Positions 51,309 through 59,972 of a stretch of DNA of 64,000 nt are shown here, one piece after another (positions within the stretch are counted from its first letter, which is position 1; the number at the start of each line of letters is the position of its first letter). Origin of the DNA: Streptomyces antibioticus (GTDB taxonomy: Bacteria > Actinomycetota > Actinomycetes > Streptomycetales > Streptomycetaceae); assembly GCF_002019855.1 (NCBI RefSeq), contig NZ_CM007717.1:930001-994000 (forward strand), read 5' to 3'. Position numbers and translations under genes: made by a program. The notes under the pieces were generated by a model. The model saw only the letters and a program-made list of their open reading frames with translations, searched no databases and had not been told where the DNA came from.

Positions 51309-52079
51309 ATGACCGCGTTCGACAGTCCCGCCGACTCGCCCTGGATACGGCGGTACGCGCCCGCGCCCGACGCGCCGGTCCGGCTGGTGTGTCTGCCGCA
51401 CGCGGGCGGCTCGGCGGCCTTCTACTCCGGGCTGGCCAGGTCGCTGAGCCCCGCTGTCGACACCCTCGCGGTGCAGTACCCGGGCCGCCTGGACCGGCGG
51501 AACGAGCCGCTGATCAAGGACATGACGGAGCTGGCCGACCGGGTGGTCACCGAGCTGCTGCCCTGGACCGACCGCGGGTTCGCGCTGTTCGGGCACAGCC
51601 TGGGCGCGATGCTCGGCTTCGAGGTGGCCCGGCGGCTGGAGGCGAAGGGCCGTCCGCCGCTGGCCCTGTTCGTCTCCGGGCGCAACGCGCCGTCCCGGCA
51701 CCGGCCGGAGTCCGCCCATCTGCTGGACGACCGGGCGCTCATCGAGCAGGTGAAGGAGCTGGGCGGCACCGACCCGCAGCTCTTCGAGTACGAGGAGCTG
51801 GTGCGTCTCGCGCTGCCGGTGATCCGCGCGGACTACGAGGCGGTGGCCGGCTACCGCTTCGAGCCGGGACCGCCGTTGAGCTGCCCGGTGACCACGCTGA
51901 ACGGCACGGACGACCCCAAGGTGTCGCCGCGGGACACCGACGCCTGGCGCGACCACACCACCGGCGCCTTCGACGCGGTCGTCCTCCCCGGCCGGCACTT
52001 CTACCTCGTGGACCGGCACGCGGAGGTCACCGCCGCCCTCGCACACCGGCTGGCGGCGCTGACCGGTGAGCGCCTGTAG
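51309..52079 (+). CDS. Type II thioesterase (alpha/beta hydrolase)
   Basis: 256 residues. Matches the editing thioesterases of polyketide and peptide synthases: RLVCLPHAGGSAAFYSGLA near residue 25, the nucleophile elbow FGHSLGAMLGFE with Ser near 97, Asp in LNGTDDPKVS and His in LPGRHFYLVD. These enzymes remove wrong acyl groups from carrier proteins. No synthase gene is in the window, so its partner pathway is elsewhere. ATG 51309 with AGGAG 5 nt upstream. Convergent with ung. Confidence 0.93.
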   Translation: MTAFDSPADSPWIRRYAPAPDAPVRLVCLPHAGGSAAFYSGLARSLSPAVDTLAVQYPGRLDRRNEPLIKDMTELADRVVTELLPWTDRGFALFGHSLGAMLGFEVARRLEAKGRPPLALFVSGRNAPSRHRPESAHLLDDRALIEQVKELGGTDPQLFEYEELVRLALPVIRADYEAVAGYRFEPGPPLSCPVTTLNGTDDPKVSPRDTDAWRDHTTGAFDAVVLPGRHFYLVDRHAEVTAALAHRLAALTGERL

Positions 52080-52113
52080 CGCCCACCCCGCGGCACCGCG
52101 CGCCGGATGTGGT

Positions 52114-52791
52114 CTACGGCAGGCGCCAGTCCACCGGCTGCGCGCCCTGGCGGACCAGGAGGTCGTTGGCCCGGCTGAAGGGGCGGGAGCCGAAGAAGCC
52201 CCGGTCCGCCGACATCGGCGACGGGTGCGCGGACTCGATCGCCGGGAGGTCGCCGAGGAGCGGGCGCAGATTGCGCGCGTCCCGGCCCCACAGGATGGAC
52301 ACCAGCGGCTTCCCGCGCGCGGCGAGGGCGCGGATGGCCTGTTCGGTGACCTCTTCCCAGCCCTTCCCGCGGTGCGAGTTCGGCTTGCGCGGGGCCACGG
52401 TGAGCGATCTGTTGAGCAGCAGCACGCCCTGCTGCGTCCAGGGCGTCAGATCGCCGTTGGACGGCTGGGGCACGCCCAGGTCGGTGGTGAGTTCCCGGTA
52501 GATGTTGATGAGGCTGCCGGGCAGATTCCGCACCTCGGGCGAGACCGCGAAGCTCAGTCCGATGGCCATGCCGGGGGTGGGGTAGGGGTCCTGTCCGACG
52601 ATCAGGACGCGGACGTCGTCGAAGGGTTGCTGAAAAGCCCGCAGGACGTTCGCCCCCGAGGGGAGGTACGTCCGGCCGGCCGCTATCTCGGCCCGGAGGA
52701 AGTCCCCCATGCTCGCGACGCGTTCGGTCACGGGTTCGAGGGCCTTGGCCCAGCCTGCTTCGACGAGTTCGTTCAAAGGTCGAGGTGCCAC
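52114..52791 (-). CDS. ung: Uracil-DNA glycosylase
   Basis: 225 residues. Family-1 UDG: water-activating motif [17 protein letters not shown] (about residues 66-82), the uracil-binding segment [10 protein letters not shown] with Asn, and the leucine-loop motif [14 protein letters not shown] near residue 188. It removes uracil from DNA in base-excision repair. The motif reads GQDPYP rather than the more common GQDPYH. GTG at 52789-52791. Convergent with the thioesterase gene and divergent from the sugar kinase gene. Confidence 0.96.
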   Translation of the reverse strand: MAPRPLNELVEAGWAKALEPVTERVASMGDFLRAEIAAGRTYLPSGANVLRAFQQPFDDVRVLIVGQDPYPTPGMAIGLSFAVSPEVRNLPGSLINIYRELTTDLGVPQPSNGDLTPWTQQGVLLLNRSLTVAPRKPNSHRGKGWEEVTEQAIRALAARGKPLVSILWGRDARNLRPLLGDLPAIESAHPSPMSADRGFFGSRPFSRANDLLVRQGAQPVDWRLP

Positions 52792-52919
52792 GAGACGTCA
52801 CTCTAGTGGCAGGCACTGACACCGGACGCGGGCCGCCGAGGAAGATCGAAAGGGAACGAACCAGAAGCGAACCGAAACGGCCGAAAACCGCTGCACGGCG
52901 AAGGAACGGAGCCGCCCCC

Positions 52920-53948
52920 ATGACCGATCCGAAGGACTTCACCGACACCACGAGGCCCGCCCACGGCTTCCTCGCCGTCGACTCCGGCGGCTCCGGGCTG
53001 CGCGTGGCGGTCGGTGCCGTCGGCGGGGGCGCGCCGGCCGTGCGGGCGTCCGGGGTTCCGGTGCGGACCGGCGAGCGGGGGATCGATCCCGACGACCTGA
53101 TGAGCCGCCTCGTGCCCCTGGTGCGCGCCCTCGCGGCAGAGACCGGCGTCGAGCGGCCCGCCACGGCCGTCGTGGGCGCGGCGGGGCTCGCCACCCTGGG
53201 CGACGGACTGCGCGCCGTGCTGCCGGGCGCCCTGGCGCGGGAGTTCGGGGTCCGGACGACCGCGCTGGCCGCCGATGCCGTCACCGCGTACGTGGGCGCC
53301 CTCGGGGTGCGGCCGGGTGCCGTGGTCGCCGCGGGCACCGGACTCGTCGCGATCGGCACGGATCTGACGGCCTGGCACCGGGCCGACGGCTGGGGTCATC
53401 TGCTGGGCGACTGCGGTGGCGGCGCCTGGATCGGACGGGCGGGTCTGGAGGCGGCGCTGCGCGCGTACGACGGCCGGGCCGGCGGGTCGGCGCGGCTGCT
53501 GGCGTCCGCCGAGCGGCAGTTCGGCCCGCCGCAGGGTCTGCCGGGGCACGTCTACCCGCGTCCGGACCGTCCGGCGGTCCTCGCCTCCTTCGCGCCCCGG
53601 GTCGCGCAGTGCGCGGCCGAGGGGGACCCGGTGGCGGTGGGGGTGCTGCGCGCGGCGGCCCGGCATCTGGCCGAGTCGGCGGCGGCCGTCTGCCCGGCGG
53701 ACGGGGAGGCCGTCGTCGCCCTCACCGGGGGCCTGACGGGACTGGGCGACCCGCTGCTCGTCCCGGTGGCGGAGGAGTTCGCCCGGCTGCTGCCGCGGGC
53801 GCGCCGGGTGCCCGCCGAGGGCGATCCGCTGCACGGCGCGGTGCGGATGGCCGTCGGACTGGCCGCGGGGCCGGTCGGTCTGCCGGTGGACGGAACGCTG
53901 TTCTCCGTGGTGAGAGGCGTGCAGGCGGATTCGGGGCGCGACGCGTAG
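52920..53948 (+). CDS. N-acetylglucosamine-kinase-like BadF/BadG/BcrA ATPase
   Basis: 342 residues with the ASKHA phosphotransferase fold: phosphate-1 loop FLAVDSGGSGLRVAVG (about residues 17-32), linker VAAGTGLVAIGTD (about 140) with Asp, GWGHLLGDCGGGAWIGR, and a C-terminal ALTGGL adenosine motif. This is typical of GlcNAc kinase of the eukaryotic type and BadF-like activators. Most likely it phosphorylates an amino sugar taken from chitin or cell wall. ATG 52920 after AAGGAACGG. Confidence 0.88.
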   Translation: MTDPKDFTDTTRPAHGFLAVDSGGSGLRVAVGAVGGGAPAVRASGVPVRTGERGIDPDDLMSRLVPLVRALAAETGVERPATAVVGAAGLATLGDGLRAVLPGALAREFGVRTTALAADAVTAYVGALGVRPGAVVAAGTGLVAIGTDLTAWHRADGWGHLLGDCGGGAWIGRAGLEAALRAYDGRAGGSARLLASAERQFGPPQGLPGHVYPRPDRPAVLASFAPRVAQCAAEGDPVAVGVLRAAARHLAESAAAVCPADGEAVVALTGGLTGLGDPLLVPVAEEFARLLPRARRVPAEGDPLHGAVRMAVGLAAGPVGLPVDGTLFSVVRGVQADSGRDA

Positions 53949-54119
53949 CCGTACACGCCCACCCGAAAGGGGGATTGCTCCCTTCGAGGGCAAGTCACCC
54001 GGAAAACACGCTGATCACTTCTGATCCGCACGTAACTCATCAGACAAAACCGGACGGATCCCGCTCACCTGCACCCTCCCCGAACAGGGGAGCCCAGGAA
54101 ACAAGTAACATGCGGCGCC

Positions 54120-55043
54120 ATGAGCTCCCCCACTGGGCCCTCGTCCGGCCTGCCCGTACGAATGCCGCGTCCCCGCCAGCCCGGGCGGCACCGCCGACCC
54201 GAGCCGCTGGCAGCTCCCGAGGGCGCGCCCGCGCTCGTCCTCGCGGTGCCCGGCACGCCGAGTGCCGCCACCCGCGGCCTCGCCGAGGAGATCGTGAGCA
54301 TCGCTCGCTCCGAGCTGCCCGGTCTCGACGCGCGCATCGGTTACCTGGACGGGGACGACGCCGATTTCCCCACGCTCCAGAACGTCCTGTCGTACACCGC
54401 CGAGGAGCGCACCGCCCGCTACGAGCAGGCCCGCGCCGCCGGTCTGGACGCCAAGGAGCCCGACGGCCCGGTCGCCGTCGTCGTGCCGCTGCTGGCCGGC
54501 CCCGACGGTTCGCTGCTGCGGCAGGTGCGCCAGGCCGTCATGGAGAGCAAGGTCGCGGCCGACCTGGCCGATGTGCTGGGCCCGCACCCGCTGCTCGCCG
54601 AGGGTCTGCACGTGCGGCTCTCCGAGGCCGGTCTGGCCCGCGCGGACCGCGCCCGGCTGTTCACCGTGGCGACGGCCGCGGACGGCATCGTGCTGGCCAC
54701 CGTGGGCGGCGAGGAGGCCGTGCAGGCGGCCGGGATCACCGGCATGCTGCTCGCCGCGCGCCTGGCCGTGCCGGTGATGGCGGCGGCCCTCGACGAGGAG
54801 GGTTCCATCGCCTCCGTCGCCGAGCAGCTCCGCTCCTCCGGCTCGCAGCAGCTCGCGCTGGCGCCGTACCTGATCGGCCCGGAGATCGACGCGTCGCTGA
54901 TCGCGGCGGCGGCCGAGGAGGCCGGCTGTGCCGCGGCGGAGGCCCTCGGCCCCTACCCGGCGATCGGCAAGCTGGCGCTGGCCAAGTACACGTCCGCCCT
55001 CGGTATCGCCCCGCCGCAGCCCCAGGGCGCCCCGGCGCGCTGA
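54120..55043 (+). CDS. Sirohydrochlorin chelatase-like (CbiX/SirB) protein
   Basis: 307 residues, two related alpha/beta halves like CbiX. The halves start LVLAVPGTPSAATRGLAEEI (about residue 40) and VVVPLLAGPDGSLLRQVRQA (about 121). Active chelatases have an HGS motif at these places with metal-binding His; here it is PGTP and LAGP, so the first metal site looks lost, while a later GPHPLLAE keeps a His. It may be a non-catalytic relative or may insert metal differently. TAACAT (54106-54111) is 8 nt before the ATG and no ribosome binding site is present, so it is probably leaderless. Confidence 0.82.
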   Translation: MSSPTGPSSGLPVRMPRPRQPGRHRRPEPLAAPEGAPALVLAVPGTPSAATRGLAEEIVSIARSELPGLDARIGYLDGDDADFPTLQNVLSYTAEERTARYEQARAAGLDAKEPDGPVAVVVPLLAGPDGSLLRQVRQAVMESKVAADLADVLGPHPLLAEGLHVRLSEAGLARADRARLFTVATAADGIVLATVGGEEAVQAAGITGMLLAARLAVPVMAAALDEEGSIASVAEQLRSSGSQQLALAPYLIGPEIDASLIAAAAEEAGCAAAEALGPYPAIGKLALAKYTSALGIAPPQPQGAPAR

Positions 55044-55080
55044 CACCTGCCACCACCGAACAGCCCCCGCACGACGCGAA

Positions 55081-55106
55081 AGGGCCCGCCCCGAGGGGCG
55101 GGCCCT
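55081..55106. terminator. Bidirectional terminator hairpin
   Basis: Perfect 12-bp arms AGGGCCCGCCCC and GGGGCGGGCCCT with a 2-nt centre, extended by GCGAA/TTCGC. Between convergent CbiX-like (ends 55043) and lactonase (ends 55145) genes. Confidence 0.85.
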
Positions 55107-55144
55107 TCGCTGTGCCGGGTCCTTCGCGCGGGCCGGGCGCCTCG

Positions 55145-56194
55145 TCAGCCGAGGACCACGCAGGAGGCGGCCGGGACGGCGACGCTGCCCGCGAGGCGCG
55201 GGAGGCCGGTGGCCGGGTCGAGGGAGAACCAGGTGACGTCACCGGAGCGCTCGTTGGCGACGTACAGGAAGGCGCCCTGGGCGTCGAGGGTGATGTCGCG
55301 GGGCCAGTCGCCCTCGCACGGCACCGTGCCGACCAGCCGCAGCGCCTCTCCCCCGGCCTCCACGGCGAACACCGACAGCACGTCCTCGCCGCGCGTCGCG
55401 GTCCACACGAACCGGCCGTCGGGCGCCACGGCGATGCCCGACGGATAGGCGTCCCCCTCGGGCGCGCCCGGCAGGACGGCGGTCTCCGCCAGCGGCTTCA
55501 GGGAGCCCTCCGGGGCGTCCCAGCGGCAGACGGTGACGGTCGGGGTGAGTTCGTTGACGACGTACGCGTACCCGCCGCCGGGGTGGAAGGCGAGGTGGCG
55601 CGGCCCGGAGCCGGGGCGCAGCGCGTGCTCGCGGTGCACGGTGAGGCCGCCGTCGCGCAGCGCGCACACCCGCACCGAGTCGGTGCCGAGGTCCACGCTC
55701 ACCGCCCAGCGTCCGCTCGGGTCGGGCTGCACCTGGTGGGCGTGCGGCCGCTGCTGGAAGCGGGGGTGCGGACCGGAGCCGGTGTGGCGCAGCACCCCGG
55801 ACGCGGCGCGGGCGAGGGTGCCGTCGGGGCGCACGGGTACGGCGCTGACGCTGCCCGAGCCGTAGTTCGCGGTCAGGACGTGCCCGTCGAAGACGCTGAG
55901 GTGCGTGGGACCGCTGCCGTCGACCGGGACGGGCGTGCCGGCGGGTTCGGGGACGTCGCCGTCGACGCGGTACGCGGCCACGGCGCCCTCGGTGGTCTCG
56001 CTGACCGCGTACAGGGTGTCGCCGACCGTCGAGAGGGCCAGGTAGGAGGGGTCGGGCAGGCCGTTGAGGCTGCTCAGGACGGTGAGCGCGCCGCTGTCCC
56101 GGTCCACGGCGGCGGTCACGATGCCGGGGCCGCCGGCCGCCGTGAAGGAACCGATGAACGCCCGCCGTCCCCGTCCGCCGAGGTCTGCCACCAC
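55145..56194 (-). CDS. Lactonase family beta-propeller protein
   Basis: 349 residues, seven-bladed propeller of the 6-phosphogluconolactonase/YbhE type: AFIGSFTAAGGPGIVTAAVD at the N-terminus, GPTHLSVFDGHVLTANYGSG, PRFQQRPHAHQVQPDPSGRW with the conserved His and the Gln, VNELTPTVTV and GDWPRDITLDAQGAFLYVAN. May act on a sugar lactone; many relatives are uncharacterised. GTG start at 56192-56194 after GAGGGG. No signal peptide. Confidence 0.9.
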   Translation of the reverse strand: MVADLGGRGRRAFIGSFTAAGGPGIVTAAVDRDSGALTVLSSLNGLPDPSYLALSTVGDTLYAVSETTEGAVAAYRVDGDVPEPAGTPVPVDGSGPTHLSVFDGHVLTANYGSGSVSAVPVRPDGTLARAASGVLRHTGSGPHPRFQQRPHAHQVQPDPSGRWAVSVDLGTDSVRVCALRDGGLTVHREHALRPGSGPRHLAFHPGGGYAYVVNELTPTVTVCRWDAPEGSLKPLAETAVLPGAPEGDAYPSGIAVAPDGRFVWTATRGEDVLSVFAVEAGGEALRLVGTVPCEGDWPRDITLDAQGAFLYVANERSGDVTWFSLDPATGLPRLAGSVAVPAASCVVLG

Positions 56195-56331
56195 TGTCCC
56201 CTCTCGGTCCGTCCTGTCCGGGGCTGACGGTAGCAGTCGATCAGCCGCGGTCTAGACCAGATCGGGTCATGCGGCGGACCTGCTCGCGCGGGGTTTCGAC
56301 GCGCCGGAAGGGCCCGCGGACGCGGTGGCGC

Positions 56332-56365
56332 GACCGCGTCACCGGGCGTGCCGGGTGACGCGGTC
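56332..56365 (-). terminator. Terminator of FUSC gene
   Basis: Perfect 12-bp stem GACCGCGTCACC / GGTGACGCGGTC with a 10-nt loop, 23 nt beyond the FUSC stop at 56389. Confidence 0.75.
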
Positions 56366-56388
56366 GGCGGAGTGCCCGCGTGGGTGAC

Positions 56389-57891
56389 TCAGACGCGCGC
56401 CGGGACGCGGCCCGAGCTGCTCAGCGGGACGGCCAGTTGGAGGAGGGCCTGTTCCAGGGCGTGCAGGTGGAGGAGCACCGGCTCGGTCTCCGTGCTGTCG
56501 GACGACTGCGGGTCGGCGCGCCGTACGCCCGACGGCGGGGCGGTGAGCGCCTCGACGGCCGCCTCCACGCGCCAGCAGGCGGCGGCGAGACGGGCGTCGT
56601 GCGAGGCCACGGGGTCGGCGGCGACGGAGGCGAGGCCGCGCACCTCGCGCGCGCAGTCGTCGAGCAGGGCGAGGACGTGCCGGGCGCGCGCCTTGCGGGC
56701 CTTCATCGGGGCCAGCGGATGCACCAGCGGCGCCAGGGACAGCCGTACCCGGGCGAGGATCTGCTCCAGCTCGGCCACGCGCGCGGCCGGGTCCGCCGTG
56801 GGGGAGCCCGCGAGCCGGGCGGCCGCCTCGGCGGTGCAGGCGTGGACGCAGCGCAGGGCGCGTTCCACCCAGGCGTCGGTCACGGCGTGCGTGGTCACCG
56901 GCAGCACCAGCAGGACGGCGAGCACGGCGCCCAGCGCCCCCACGGCCGTCTCGGTCGCCCGCAGGGCGAGCAGGGCGGGGTCGAGCAGGCCGAGGAGGCC
57001 GTAGAGCATGCTGGCCATGACCGTGACGGCCAGCATCATCCAGGTGTAGGAGACGGCCGCGGTGTAGAAGATGCCGAAGACGCTGACCGCGACGATCACG
57101 GCGGTCGCCACCGGTTCCCCGTGCAGGGGCACGGCCACGAGCAGGCCCAGGACGATCCCGATGACCGTTCCGAGGAACCTGCGGAAGCCCCGTACGAGCG
57201 TCTCGCCGCGCGAGGTCGTGTTCACGAAGACCCACCAGGTGGCGCCCACGGCCCAGTACCAGCGCTGGTCGGACAGCGCCTGCCCGGCGGCCAGGGCGAA
57301 CGCCGCACCCACGGTCGCCTGGACCGCCTGCCGGGTGGTGATCCGCGCCAGCCCGGTCCCGCCCGTGGGTACGGCGACGGCCACCGGCGCGGGCAGCGTC
57401 CGCTCGTAGCACCACAGCCCGAACCGCACCGCCGACGACGCGGCCAGCGACAGCAGCACGGCCGCGTACAGCTCCGGGAGCTGGCCCGGGACCGTGTGCA
57501 GGAACTGCGCCGCGAAGTAGGTCATGAACGCGAACACCCCGAGGGAGTGACCGCGCGGCCCCCACCGCCGGGCGTACACCCCGGCGCCCACGACGGCGAG
57601 GAACGCCAGGTCACGGGCGACGGGCAGCTCGTGCAGCACGGCCGCGAGCGCGAGCACGGGCAGTCCGACGACCGGCAGGAACGCCGTGGTCACGGCCTGG
57701 CCGCGCACGGTCGGGTCGGTCACGGTGAACAGGGCGAGCAGCGCGGCCAGGCCACCGGTGATGGTGGCGGCCAGCGAGTGCCCGGCCAGGCCGCACAGCA
57801 CGACGGCGAGGCCGATGCCGAGCACCGCCCGGGACGCGAAGCGCAGTCGCACGCGCCCCGGGTCCGGCGCGATGAACGCCCTCTTCAGCAA
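56389..57891 (-). CDS. FUSC family integral membrane protein
   Basis: 500 residues. Two membrane blocks (about residues 20-150 and 185-335) around a soluble loop, then a C-terminal helical cytosolic domain: the FUSC/AaeB-like exporter layout. Recognisable segments are LAALLALFTVTDPTVRGQA and WYWAVGATWWVFVNTTSRGE TL. TTG at 57889-57891 is used, giving MLKRAFIAPDPGRVRLR, which fits homologues; GAAGGG lies upstream. It is divergent from the Lrp-type regulator, which may control it. Substrate unknown. Confidence 0.9.
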   Translation of the reverse strand: MLKRAFIAPDPGRVRLRFASRAVLGIGLAVVLCGLAGHSLAATITGGLAALLALFTVTDPTVRGQAVTTAFLPVVGLPVLALAAVLHELPVARDLAFLAVVGAGVYARRWGPRGHSLGVFAFMTYFAAQFLHTVPGQLPELYAAVLLSLAASSAVRFGLWCYERTLPAPVAVAVPTGGTGLARITTRQAVQATVGAAFALAAGQALSDQRWYWAVGATWWVFVNTTSRGETLVRGFRRFLGTVIGIVLGLLVAVPLHGEPVATAVIVAVSVFGIFYTAAVSYTWMMLAVTVMASMLYGLLGLLDPALLALRATETAVGALGAVLAVLLVLPVTTHAVTDAWVERALRCVHACTAEAAARLAGSPTADPAARVAELEQILARVRLSLAPLVHPLAPMKARKARARHVLALLDDCAREVRGLASVAADPVASHDARLAAACWRVEAAVEALTAPPSGVRRADPQSSDSTETEPVLLHLHALEQALLQLAVPLSSSGRVPARV

Positions 57892-58155
57892 GTTGCCCCG
57901 CCCTTCCGCACCACGGCATGAGAAAGGCGCCGCGGGGTCCGCAGCGCCATTGACGCGTCTATCTCAACACCTGGACGGATGATGGTTCAAATGCCCTCGC
58001 GATCGCTGGACCAATGGCCCAGGCGAAACGGTCGTGCGATGGCCGTCCGCGGGCCAACGGACCAGCCGACGGACCCCCGCGTCGGATGCGCCGCCTTAGA
58101 GTCGTTGACGATCACCACGACACCGATCACACACGGACACGAGGAGGGCGGGCGC

Positions 58156-58635
58156 ATGGCCGTCGACGAACTCGACACCCGCATCCTGCGACTGCTGCTG
58201 GAGCAGCCGCGCACCAGCGTGCGGGAGTACGCCCGGGTCCTCGGGGTCGCGCGCGGCACCCTCCAGGCCCGGCTCGACCGGCTGGAGCGCAACGGAGTCA
58301 TCACCGGTACGGCTCCCGCCCTCTCCCCCGCCGCGCTCGGCCACCCGGTGCTCGCGTTCGTGCACATCGAGGTCACCCAGGGCCATCTCGACGACGTGGG
58401 TGACGCGCTGGCCGCCGTACCGGAGATCGTGGAGGCGTTCTCGATCACCGGCGGGGGCGATCTCCTCACCCGGGTCGTGGCGCGCGACAACGCCCATCTG
58501 GAGGACGTGATCCAGAAGCTGATCAGCCTGCCGGGCGTGGTCCGCACCCGGACGGAGGTGGCCCTGCGGGAGCGGGTGCCGCACCGGCTGCTGCCGCTGG
58601 TGGAGTCGATCGGGCGGACCGCCGCCGGCCGGTAG
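58156..58635 (+). CDS. Lrp/AsnC family transcriptional regulator
   Basis: 159 residues. HTH: LDTRILRLLLEQPRTSVREY and the recognition helix VARGTLQARLDRLERNGVI (residues about 6-48); then the RAM ligand-binding domain ITGGGDLLTRVVARDNAHLE (about 96-115). Such proteins sense amino acids and control transport or metabolism. ATG 58156 with GAGGAGG 8 nt upstream. Divergent from the FUSC gene. Confidence 0.95.
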   Translation: MAVDELDTRILRLLLEQPRTSVREYARVLGVARGTLQARLDRLERNGVITGTAPALSPAALGHPVLAFVHIEVTQGHLDDVGDALAAVPEIVEAFSITGGGDLLTRVVARDNAHLEDVIQKLISLPGVVRTRTEVALRERVPHRLLPLVESIGRTAAGR

Positions 58636-58640
58636 CAGGG

Positions 58641-58659
58641 GCCGCTCGCTACGAGCGGC
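58641..58659. terminator. Short hairpin at convergent junction
   Basis: GCCGCTCG-CTA-CGAGCGGC, perfect 8-bp stem, three-nt loop formed by the stop codon of the gene at 58649-59500. Sits just past the Lrp stop. Could terminate both strands; short. Confidence 0.45.
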
Positions 58660-59500
58660 GCCGGGGCTTGCCGCCGCCCGTACCGCGCCGGGCGCCACCG
58701 CCCTTGGGGCCGCCGCCGGACCTGGTGCCACCGGTCTTGGCGCCACCGGCCCGCGTACCCCCGGACCTGGTGCCCCCGGCCTTGGCGCCACCGCTCCTCC
58801 CGGCCGCGCCGCTCTTCGCAGCGCCGCCCTTGGCGCCCGCCGTGCGCCCGCGACCCCCGCCGTCCCCCTCCCGCTGCTCCGCCGGGGTCTGCCGGCCGCG
58901 GGTGCTGTTGACCGTGCGGCCGCGGACGATGCCGATGAAGTCCTCGACCCGGTCGGTGGTCGCCTCCTCCGGCCAGGACAGCGCGATGCTCGACTGCGGG
59001 GCGTCCACGACCGTGCGATAGGTGAGGTCACGACGGTGGTGGAGACGGGCCAGCGACTGCGGGACGACCAGGACGCCGATGTTCGCCGCGACGAGTTCGA
59101 CGGCGTCCGCCGTGGTCGCCGGGCGCTCGAAGGCGGGTTCGCCGGGCGGCTCCGCCCAGCCGATGACGTCGTCGAGGGGGTGCAGAACCACCTCGTCGGC
59201 GAGGTCGTCCAGGGTGATCTCCTCGGCCGCGGTGATCACATGGTCCTTGGGGACCACGACGACCGTCGTCTCCGTGTAGAGGGGGATCGCGCTGAACACC
59301 GTACGGTCGACCGGGAGGCGGACGAAGGCCGCGTCGGCCGAGCCGTCGCGCAGGGCGTCGGCGGCCTCGGCCGGGGTGACCTGGAGCAGGGTGAGCGGGA
59401 TGCCGGGCAGGCGTTCCTCCCAGATCCGCACCCACTTGGCGGGCGTCACTCCGGGGACGTACGCGAGCCGGAACGAGGGGGAATCCGCCGAGTCGGTCAT
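58649..59500 (-). CDS. LysR-type substrate-binding domain protein without HTH
   Basis: 283 residues. Residues about 8-195 are a LysR effector domain: FRLAYVPGVTPAKWVRIWEE, ADAAFVRLPVDR and VVVVPKDHVITAAEEITL, then NIGVLVVPQSLARLHHRRDL. No DNA-binding HTH precedes it: the start ATG (59498-59500) leads straight into the domain. The C-terminal 85 residues are low complexity, with repeated GGAKAGGTRSGGTRAGG-like units rich in Gly, Arg and Lys. It may bind a small molecule and DNA or RNA through the tail. Similar proteins occur in Streptomyces without a known role. Confidence 0.85.
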   Translation of the reverse strand: MTDSADSPSFRLAYVPGVTPAKWVRIWEERLPGIPLTLLQVTPAEAADALRDGSADAAFVRLPVDRTVFSAIPLYTETTVVVVPKDHVITAAEEITLDDLADEVVLHPLDDVIGWAEPPGEPAFERPATTADAVELVAANIGVLVVPQSLARLHHRRDLTYRTVVDAPQSSIALSWPEEATTDRVEDFIGIVRGRTVNSTRGRQTPAEQREGDGGGRGRTAGAKGGAAKSGAAGRSGGAKAGGTRSGGTRAGGAKTGGTRSGGGPKGGGARRGTGGGKPRRRS

Positions 59501-59558
59501 CCCGCCAGGCTACCGGCTGTGGTCGGAGGTCCCGCCGACGGCCGATACCCTGGACCGT

Positions 59559-59951
59559 ATGAAGTCGCACGCCACCGCCCAGACGATGAAGCCCGCCACC
59601 GCGGCGAAGAAGCTGGGTGTGTACCTCCCCGCCACGCCCGCCGAGTTCCAGGAGGGCGTGGTCTCGCGCGCCGAGCTGAACGAGCTCCAGGTGAACCCGC
59701 CCGAGTGGCTGCGGGCCCTGCGCGAGACCGGCCCGCACCCCCGTCCGGTGGTCGCGGCCAAGCTGGGCGTGTCCATCGCGGGCCTGGCCCGGGGCGGGGT
59801 GACGGAGGCGCTGACCACCGAGCAGATCGACGCGCTCAAGGACGCCGCGCCGGAGTGGCTCACGAAGGAGCGGGCGACGCAGGCCGAGGTCCGCAAGGAG
59901 ACCGCCCGCATCAAGAAGCGCGACGCGGAGCGCGCGGCCGCCGAGGACTGA
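59559..59951 (+). CDS. DUF5997 family protein
   Basis: 130 residues, no signal peptide, Lys/Arg-rich C-terminal helix EVRKETARIKKRDAERAA. The core PATPAEFQEGVVSRAELNEL and RPVVAAKLGVSIAGLARGGV resembles a helical DNA-binding-like fold but no family other than DUF5997 was recognised. TACCCT (59546-59551) is 7 nt before the ATG, without a ribosome binding site, so probably leaderless. Divergent from the LysR-domain gene, a conserved pair in Streptomyces as far as I remember. Confidence 0.8.
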   Translation: MKSHATAQTMKPATAAKKLGVYLPATPAEFQEGVVSRAELNELQVNPPEWLRALRETGPHPRPVVAAKLGVSIAGLARGGVTEALTTEQIDALKDAAPEWLTKERATQAEVRKETARIKKRDAERAAAED

Positions 59952-59972
59952 GTCCCGCTCCGGAGGCCCTGC

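Noticed and set aside
51309..52079. Biosynthetic cluster around the type II thioesterase
   Set aside because: Neighbours are a beta-propeller protein and ung; no synthase, carrier protein or tailoring genes are present.
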